Of a DNA stretch of 18,310 nt, positions 13,741 to 18,310 are shown piece after piece. The stretch is from an uncultured Bacilli bacterium (lineage in GTDB: Bacteria; Bacillota_I; Bacilli_A; RF39; UBA660), in assembly GCA_910587775.1 (NCBI GenBank), contig CAJUNF010000029.1, positions 1 through 18,310 on the forward strand. The letters are read 5' to 3'. The notes under the pieces are model-generated. The model was not told the DNA's origin, ran no database searches, and saw only the letters and a program-made list of their open reading frames with translations. Within the stretch, counting starts at the first letter, position 1. Each line of letters starts with the position of its first letter. Position numbers and translations under genes: made by a program.

Positions 13741-15459
13741 TTATGAGAGTTCATGTTGATATAGATTTTGATAAACCTTATTTTTTTTCATTAAATCATC
13801 ATGATTACCGATTCCTACAATTTTTCCATCATCCACCACAATAATATAATCACAATCTCTAACAGTAGATAATCGATGTGCAATAATTAAAATAGTATAA
13901 TCTTTACTAATTTTATGAATTGAATTTTTAATAAAATCTTGAGTTTCATTATCAAGTGCTGAAGTAGCTTCATCAAGAAGAATAATTTCACTATCTTTCA
14001 TTAAAGCTCTAGCTATAGCCAAACGTTGACGTAATCCACCAGATAATATTACTCCTCCTTCGCCAATAAAAGTATCATAACCATCTGGCAAACTCATAAC
14101 ATAATCATGAAATGCACAAAGTTTACATTTTTCCATCATTTCCTCATCACTAGCTGATGGATTAACAAGTTTCAAATTTTCGCGAATTGTCATATTAAAC
14201 AAATATGGATTTTGTGTAATAACTGAAATATTTTCTCGAATTGTTTTCTCATCTAACTCTTCAATACAAACACCATCAAATAATATCTCTCCAGAATTTT
14301 TGTGATAAAGTTTGGGTAATAACTGAAAAATAGTCGATTTTCCTGCACCACTTTTTCCTACAAAACCAACAGTATCATTAGGTTTAATATGAAATGTAAC
14401 ATCTTTTAATACTTCATTTTCTCCATAACCAAAATAGACATTTTGAAATTCTATATCACCTTGTAATTTCTTAATATATTTCGTTCCATAATTTTCAATA
14501 GAATATTTGGAAGGATCCATAAGTTCATAAAGACGTAAAAAAGAATACTGAACATTCTTAGCATCTTCATAAAAATAAAATAAAGATTGTAAAAAGGAAA
14601 ATGCTTGACCTTGATATGTATATAAAATTAAAAAATTAGTTGCTAAAAACATATCTTTAGAGATCAAAAAAATAACTAAAGCATAAACTCCTAATTCAAT
14701 GAATTTTCGTGAAAAATACTGTAATTCTTCTAAAAATCTCACTTCCTTACGATTATTCCGATAAAATTGATTCATTCTTTTTTGATCATTTACTGTTTTT
14801 TCAATCATAGTATGCTTTAAATTTAAAACCTTAATATCTCTTATTCCACGAATAACTTCTGTAAATGTACTTGCATGTTTTTCACTTTCATGATCTTCCC
14901 TTTTTCTTTGCTCTTCTCGCTTTTTAACTGTTTTAAAACGTATAAAACACAAAAGAAGAGAAGCTAAAAGAATATATATTCCTACAATAGGACTTAAACA
15001 GAAAATATAAATAATTACTCCAAAAGAACTTAAAGAATGAAAAAAACTATAATTAAGCCGTGACAAAACACCTGCAACACTATTACAATCTCTTGTTATT
15101 CTTGTAGTAAAAAAAGAGGTACCTTTTTCATCAAAATTCTTTTGCTCTAGTAAAAATAAATGTTCTGAAATAAAAGCTTGTGTTTCCAAAGTAATCGAAT
15201 CACTAAGTTTATATTCAAATTCATTTCTAAAAATTTGTAAAAAGTTCTCCAAAATAGATATGATAAATAACAAAAAAGCAAATAAAAGAATTTTATCTGG
15301 ATGATAAGAAGTAATCGATTGTAATAATTGTGCACTAAAATATGGATAAACAAATCCAAAAAGTAAGGAGATACCACCAAACAGGAAAAAAAGAAAAACT
15401 TGAAATTTTCGCTTTAAGAAAAAAGACAATAACTTTTTATAAAACTCGTTTAAACTCAC
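13741..15459 (-). CDS. ABC exporter, transmembrane domain fused to ATPase
   Basis: 572-residue half-transporter that would act as a dimer in the membrane. Residues 1-310 form the six-helix exporter domain (hydrophobic stretches near 20-45, 57-75, 137-175 and 253-290, with a cytoplasmic coupling region around 195-215). The ATPase has Walker A GKSGAGKST (368-376), Q-loop TQNP, signature LSGGLRQR (472-479, Leu instead of Gln), Walker B IILLDEA (492-498) and H528 (AHRLS). Such proteins export peptides, lipids or drugs; no peptidase domain is present and the substrate is unknown. The GTG start at 15459 lies 8 bases after dnaB, with AGGTGA overlapping the dnaB stop. Its position between dnaB and dnaI is unusual. 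A self-pairing homodimer is likely because no second half-transporter is adjacent. Confidence 0.9.
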   Translation of the reverse strand: MSLNEFYKKLLSFFLKRKFQVFLFFLFGGISLLFGFVYPYFSAQLLQSITSYHPDKILLFAFLLFIISILENFLQIFRNEFEYKLSDSITLETQAFISEHLFLLEQKNFDEKGTSFFTTRITRDCNSVAGVLSRLNYSFFHSLSSFGVIIYIFCLSPIVGIYILLASLLLCFIRFKTVKKREEQRKREDHESEKHASTFTEVIRGIRDIKVLNLKHTMIEKTVNDQKRMNQFYRNNRKEVRFLEELQYFSRKFIELGVYALVIFLISKDMFLATNFLILYTYQGQAFSFLQSLFYFYEDAKNVQYSFLRLYELMDPSKYSIENYGTKYIKKLQGDIEFQNVYFGYGENEVLKDVTFHIKPNDTVGFVGKSGAGKSTIFQLLPKLYHKNSGEILFDGVCIEELDEKTIRENISVITQNPYLFNMTIRENLKLVNPSASDEEMMEKCKLCAFHDYVMSLPDGYDTFIGEGGVILSGGLRQRLAIARALMKDSEIILLDEATSALDNETQDFIKNSIHKISKDYTILIIAHRLSTVRDCDYIIVVDDGKIVGIGNHDDLMKKNKVYQNLYQHELS

Positions 15460-15467
15460 TTTATCAC

Positions 15468-16748
15468 CTACTTATATTTCTTTAAAATACTTTCCATTTC
15501 TTCTAATTCTTCTTTACTCATTTCTTCTTTTGATAAAGTTTCATGAAACCAAACTGGCTCTTCTACTTTTACTGACCCCTTAATAGTCTTAGAAATTTCC
15601 TTATTATATTTTTTATTTTCTTTTTCTGCCATTGCCATTGCATCACTAGCAGTTTCAATACCTTGACGTTTCCAATGACCTGCTACCGTTTCTACAAACG
15701 CAACAGATAATTTATTATTATTTTTTTTCAAAGTATAATCAATCAATACATTAACAACTGCTGGCTTCAAACAACTATCAATTAATAATGTCTCTAATAA
15801 CTTTAAATCTCGATTTGTAGGATTTGCTCCATTATATTTACTCTTTAAAAAATCATAAGGACTAGTATTTTCAAACACTTCTATAATTCTTCCTCTTTTA
15901 CTTCCATCCCCTTCAGGACTTTTTAAATATTCGGGTTGTGTTCGATATACCAACGTAGGTAATTTACCATGGTTATTATATTGATAATACTTTCTTGTCT
16001 GACGCCTTAATTCTTCTTTCTCAATACTACCTTTTTCATTAATACTAAGTCGTAAAATCTCACACATTTTTAATGTATCTAATTGATAAAGAAACGCTAA
16101 ATTATTAATGAGCTCTCTCATCCTTTTTCCAAATGTTCTTTCACTTACAAGACCTCGTGGCATACTAGAAATTAATAAATCAAAATCCACTTGATCTTCC
16201 ATATTTAAAGGTAATACTTCTCTTCCAACTGCATCAAAATTTACAAACTCACTACTCGTTTTAAAAACTCCATCAAAACTTTTTGAAATATCCTGATACT
16301 CTTTTGTATCTATTTTAAATGTTCCATATTCCTGTTTTAACAAATCGTACTCGTATTTTCCAATATTATTATAAAGTACAACATTAAATATCGGATGAGA
16401 AAAAAACTCTTTAGCAGTAAGTGGAGAATATAACTCATAAATATAACTATTAATTTCTCCTTCTTTAAAATATGTTTTTAAAAGTCCTACTGCCTCTAAA
16501 GTTTCTCTTGCAAGCTTTATACTTTCTAACTTTGTTTTTAAAAGCGTCATTAAATGATGATGAGTATAATCAATACTTACAAACTCTAATCGATCTAAAT
16601 CTCTCCAAAGAGTTAAATAAAGACTTACAGCAATACTTCCAATAATTGGTTCATAAAGACTAACTACATTTTTTCGATCCACTTCAGTTAATATCGTTTT
16701 ATTAACCACCAAATATTTATCTGCTGGTAAAAGTGTCAATATTTTCAT
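15468..16748 (-). CDS. dnaB: Replication initiation and membrane attachment protein DnaB
   Basis: 426 residues, slightly shorter than the 472 of Bacillus subtilis DnaB (not the E. coli helicase of that name). It works with DnaD and DnaI to remodel the origin and load the helicase. The N-terminal winged-helix part (YEPIIGSIAVSLYLTLWRDL onward) and a C-terminal DnaD-like domain at about 290-375 (NTSPYDFLKS, then VETVAGHWKRQGIETASDAM) match the DDBH layout; the tail is acidic. It ends at TAG 15470-15468. ATG 16748 follows GGAGGTGA and a consensus promoter. It is the first gene of the cluster dnaB, ABC exporter, dnaI, unknown. The nrdR gene that often precedes dnaB in Bacillus is not here; a thioredoxin-like gene takes that place. 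Confidence 0.9.
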   Translation of the reverse strand: MKILTLLPADKYLVVNKTILTEVDRKNVVSLYEPIIGSIAVSLYLTLWRDLDRLEFVSIDYTHHHLMTLLKTKLESIKLARETLEAVGLLKTYFKEGEINSYIYELYSPLTAKEFFSHPIFNVVLYNNIGKYEYDLLKQEYGTFKIDTKEYQDISKSFDGVFKTSSEFVNFDAVGREVLPLNMEDQVDFDLLISSMPRGLVSERTFGKRMRELINNLAFLYQLDTLKMCEILRLSINEKGSIEKEELRRQTRKYYQYNNHGKLPTLVYRTQPEYLKSPEGDGSKRGRIIEVFENTSPYDFLKSKYNGANPTNRDLKLLETLLIDSCLKPAVVNVLIDYTLKKNNNKLSVAFVETVAGHWKRQGIETASDAMAMAEKENKKYNKEISKTIKGSVKVEEPVWFHETLSKEEMSKEELEEMESILKKYK

Positions 16749-16770
16749 ATACTCACCTCCAATAACAATT

Positions 16771-16799
16771 ATTATACTGATACATCACTTCTTATACAA
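16771..16799 (-). promoter_or_regulatory. Sigma-A promoter of the dnaB cluster
   Basis: Minus strand TTGTAT (16799-16794), a 17-nt spacer and TATAAT (16776-16771), directly after the terminator of the thioredoxin-like gene. Confidence 0.85.
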
Positions 16800-16800
16800 G

Positions 16801-16823
16801 AAAAAAACGCAATATAATATTGC
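16801..16823 (-). terminator. Intrinsic terminator of the thioredoxin-like gene
   Basis: Minus strand: GCAATA, TTA loop, TATTGC, one base, then seven T. Begins 2 bases after the stop codon. Confidence 0.8.
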
Positions 16824-16825
16824 AT

Positions 16826-17551
16826 TTAACAAGCTTCATCACAAGTAGAATTAAGTAACTTCAAAATCATTTTTTGATAAATATTATAAAGTTCTTCTTT
16901 TTGCTTTTCATTCAAAGGAGTATAAGCATTTTCCTGAGATTTTACAGTATCTACATGAATATCTAAAATTTTTCCTTCTTTTACTACCACAACAGTTGGA
17001 GCATATAATCTTTTTTCTTTTGTATCAATATTTTTACCATCTTTATTTTTTAAATAATATGGTTCTAATACTGAATCTAATGCCACTAAAATTTCTTTAT
17101 AGCCATTAGTTCCTTCATCACGAACTACTATTTTATCATTATCATCAAGAGTAAGTTGATCTCTTATATTTTTAATATCTACATAATAAATTTCTCCTAA
17201 ATTAGTATTACTTGCAGCTTCTAATAATACTGGTACCATACTTCTACACCATGGACAACTAGAAAATCCAAAATAAAATAAACCAGTTCCATTTTTTAAT
17301 TGCTCTGCTGCTTCATCATCAGATAAATACCTTATTGGATTATTCTCTTTAACTTCTACTACAGGATAATTCATTTTATTTTGTTCATTAATACTTCCAT
17401 TTAAACTTTCATACTCCTCTTTAAATTTAAGAGCATCACTTAAAGTAGAAGACTTATTTTCTTGATTTTTTAAAGAAAGTCCACCAAAAATTGATGCAAT
17501 ACACATAATTACAACAACAATTGACATTAAAATCTTTTTATCTTTCTCCAT
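16826..17551 (-). CDS. Membrane-anchored thioredoxin-like protein (bacteriocin-accessory type)
   Basis: 241 residues. Basic start, hydrophobic anchor at about residues 6-27, a spacer rich in Glu, Asn and Lys, then a thioredoxin fold facing outside: FYFGFSSCPWCRSMVPVL with CPWC at 99-102, and YAPTVVVV supplying the cis-proline. A long insert between the active site and cis-Pro and the C-terminal CDEAC are unusual; the extra cysteine pair may relay electrons or bind metal. The layout fits the bacteriocin-transport accessory (PedC-like) thioredoxins, which reduce or form disulfides on exported proteins. A longer frame starts at ATG 17572, but the promoter places the RNA start near 17568 and GGAGG lies 7 nt before ATG 17551, so the shorter form is chosen. 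Monocistronic. No bacteriocin gene is visible nearby. Confidence 0.85.
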   Translation of the reverse strand: MEKDKKILMSIVVVIMCIASIFGGLSLKNQENKSSTLSDALKFKEEYESLNGSINEQNKMNYPVVEVKENNPIRYLSDDEAAEQLKNGTGLFYFGFSSCPWCRSMVPVLLEAASNTNLGEIYYVDIKNIRDQLTLDDNDKIVVRDEGTNGYKEILVALDSVLEPYYLKNKDGKNIDTKEKRLYAPTVVVVKEGKILDIHVDTVKSQENAYTPLNEKQKEELYNIYQKMILKLLNSTCDEAC

Positions 17552-17574
17552 TTTATTACCTCCATTTAACAAAA

Positions 17575-17603
17575 ATTTTACTAAGAATTACATAAATTTG
17601 CAA
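17575..17603 (-). promoter_or_regulatory. Sigma-A promoter of the thioredoxin-like gene
   Basis: Minus strand TTGCAA (17603-17598), a 17-nt spacer and TAAAAT (17580-17575). Start expected near 17568, which rules out ATG 17572 as the initiator. Confidence 0.8.
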
Positions 17604-17627
17604 TCTTTTTATCATTTCTTTCATAAC

Positions 17628-17661
17628 AAAAAAATAAATCATTTTTACTGGATTTATTTTT
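17628..17661 (-). terminator. Intrinsic terminator of the Rieske oxidoreductase gene
   Basis: Minus strand: AAAAATAAATC pairs perfectly with GATTTATTTTT around a 10-nt loop, with T-run continuation. Starts directly after the stop codon 17664-17662. Confidence 0.8.
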
Positions 17662-18310
17662 TTATTCTTCACTTTTTGTAGAAATAGAATATTTTGAAGG
17701 GCCTTTTATACAATGGCCATCCAAATCAAATCTGGAACTATGACATGGACAATCCCATGTTTTTTCTACTTCATTAAAAATTAAACCACATTTCATATGA
17801 GGACACACAGGATGAACAGTATGAAGTCCCTCATCGTCAACATAAGTAGCTAGTAAACGTCCTTTTTTAAAATAAAAACTCAAATTTTCAGAATACCACG
17901 ATTTTGGATAAAACTTACTTCCTACAAAGGATTTTGTATTTTTATAAGAAGAAACTAAACTTTGAATAAATTGATCTACACCTTTTCTACAAGGATTAAA
18001 TAAATCAGCATAATCATTATCTTTATTTTGTAAATGATCACTAATAATATTAGCACTTAATACACTTTGAATCATTCCCCAAGTTTGATATCCTGTTGCT
18101 AAATATAAATGAGGTGCTATATTACCAACATACGCTAAAGAATCTTGTGTCAGCAAATCTGTATTACTCCAACGACAATAAATAGCATCTTCCTTAATTT
18201 CAAAAATATTTTTTACTTTTTCAAAATGTTCTGGATCATTTTGTTTTGTTGAAATATCATGAGACTCTCCTAAACAAATTTGATAAACATCATTTCCATC
18301 ATCATAAAAA
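17662..18310 (-). CDS. FAD-dependent oxidoreductase with C-terminal Rieske domain, 5' part missing
   Basis: The frame is open from the right edge of the window (base 18309) to TAA 17664-17662, about 215 residues of the C-terminus; an internal TTG at 18156 is not the real start because homologous sequence (AIYCRWSNTDLLTQDS) continues upstream. It matches the end of DadA/glycine-oxidase-type flavoproteins: PHLYLATGYQTWGM is the characteristic C-terminal FAD-contact segment. It is followed by a linker and a Rieske [2Fe-2S] domain with C-P-H and C-P-C-H ligand motifs (VCPHMKCGLIFN, then WDCPCHSSRFD). These proteins oxidise amino-acid- or polyamine-like substrates and pass electrons through FAD and the iron-sulfur centre; the substrate is unknown here. 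Cytoplasmic as far as seen. The FAD-binding N-terminal Rossmann part lies outside the window. Confidence 0.85.
   Translation of the reverse strand, partial: FYDDGNDVYQICLGESHDISTKQNDPEHFEKVKNIFEIKEDAIYCRWSNTDLLTQDSLAYVGNIAPHLYLATGYQTWGMIQSVLSANIISDHLQNKDNDYADLFNPCRKGVDQFIQSLVSSYKNTKSFVGSKFYPKSWYSENLSFYFKKGRLLATYVDDEGLHTVHPVCPHMKCGLIFNEVEKTWDCPCHSSRFDLDGHCIKGPSKYSISTKSEE

Noticed and set aside
15147..15380. 77-codon minus-strand frame within the ABC exporter region
   Set aside because: Shifted frame inside the transmembrane domain of an intact transporter; its hydrophobicity comes from that domain.
17662..18156. TTG at 18156 as the start of a 164-residue Rieske protein
   Set aside because: The same frame continues to the window edge with sequence typical of the FAD oxidoreductase, and no ribosome site precedes the TTG.

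Overview
The window reads as an AT-rich chromosomal segment from a Bacilli-type member of the Bacillota. The main evidence is the DnaB/DnaI helicase-loading pair, found mainly in Bacilli and their relatives, together with T-box-controlled tRNA synthetases, a CIRCE heat-shock operator and sigma-A promoters with AGGAGG-type ribosome sites. TGG encodes Trp and TGA is a stop, so this is the standard bacterial code and not the Mycoplasma code. The DUF285-like fragment, the TGS-less ThrRS and the N-domain-less ClpB would fit an uncultivated gut lineage near Erysipelotrichia/RF39, but that placement is inference.

Nearly everything is on the minus strand. From the right end leftwards: a 5'-truncated FAD oxidoreductase with a C-terminal Rieske domain; a membrane-anchored thioredoxin-like protein; then a primosome cluster of dnaB, an ABC exporter, dnaI and an unknown gene, with separate promoters for dnaB and dnaI. 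Next is an unknown plus-strand gene divergent from clpB, with a CIRCE operator between the two promoters. Beyond clpB lie a broken surface-protein gene, a calcineurin-like phosphoesterase, a threonine T-box driving an unknown gene plus thrS, and a serine T-box driving serS.

Left of serS (about 450-3440) the character changes to a decayed accessory zone. It holds a RhuM-family remnant abutting the serS stop codon, a frameshifted small gene, remnants of a flavodoxin, an iron-sulfur-flavoprotein-like reductase and a MerR regulator, and one intact gene: a stand-alone HEPN protein with its own promoter and an upstream terminator. The HEPN gene resembles ApeA-like abortive-infection RNases and is the best candidate for an undescribed defence gene. 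At the extreme left is the start of an unknown membrane-anchored protein behind a roughly 180-nt leader that can form two mutually exclusive hairpins.

Functionally, the conserved core couples replication restart (DnaB/DnaI), translation charging (ThrRS and SerRS sensing their uncharged tRNAs) and protein disaggregation (ClpB under HrcA). No tRNA, rRNA, CRISPR array, intact insertion sequence or replication origin was seen. All positions, reading frames and pairings were worked out by eye, and family assignments rest on motif recognition, not on database searches.
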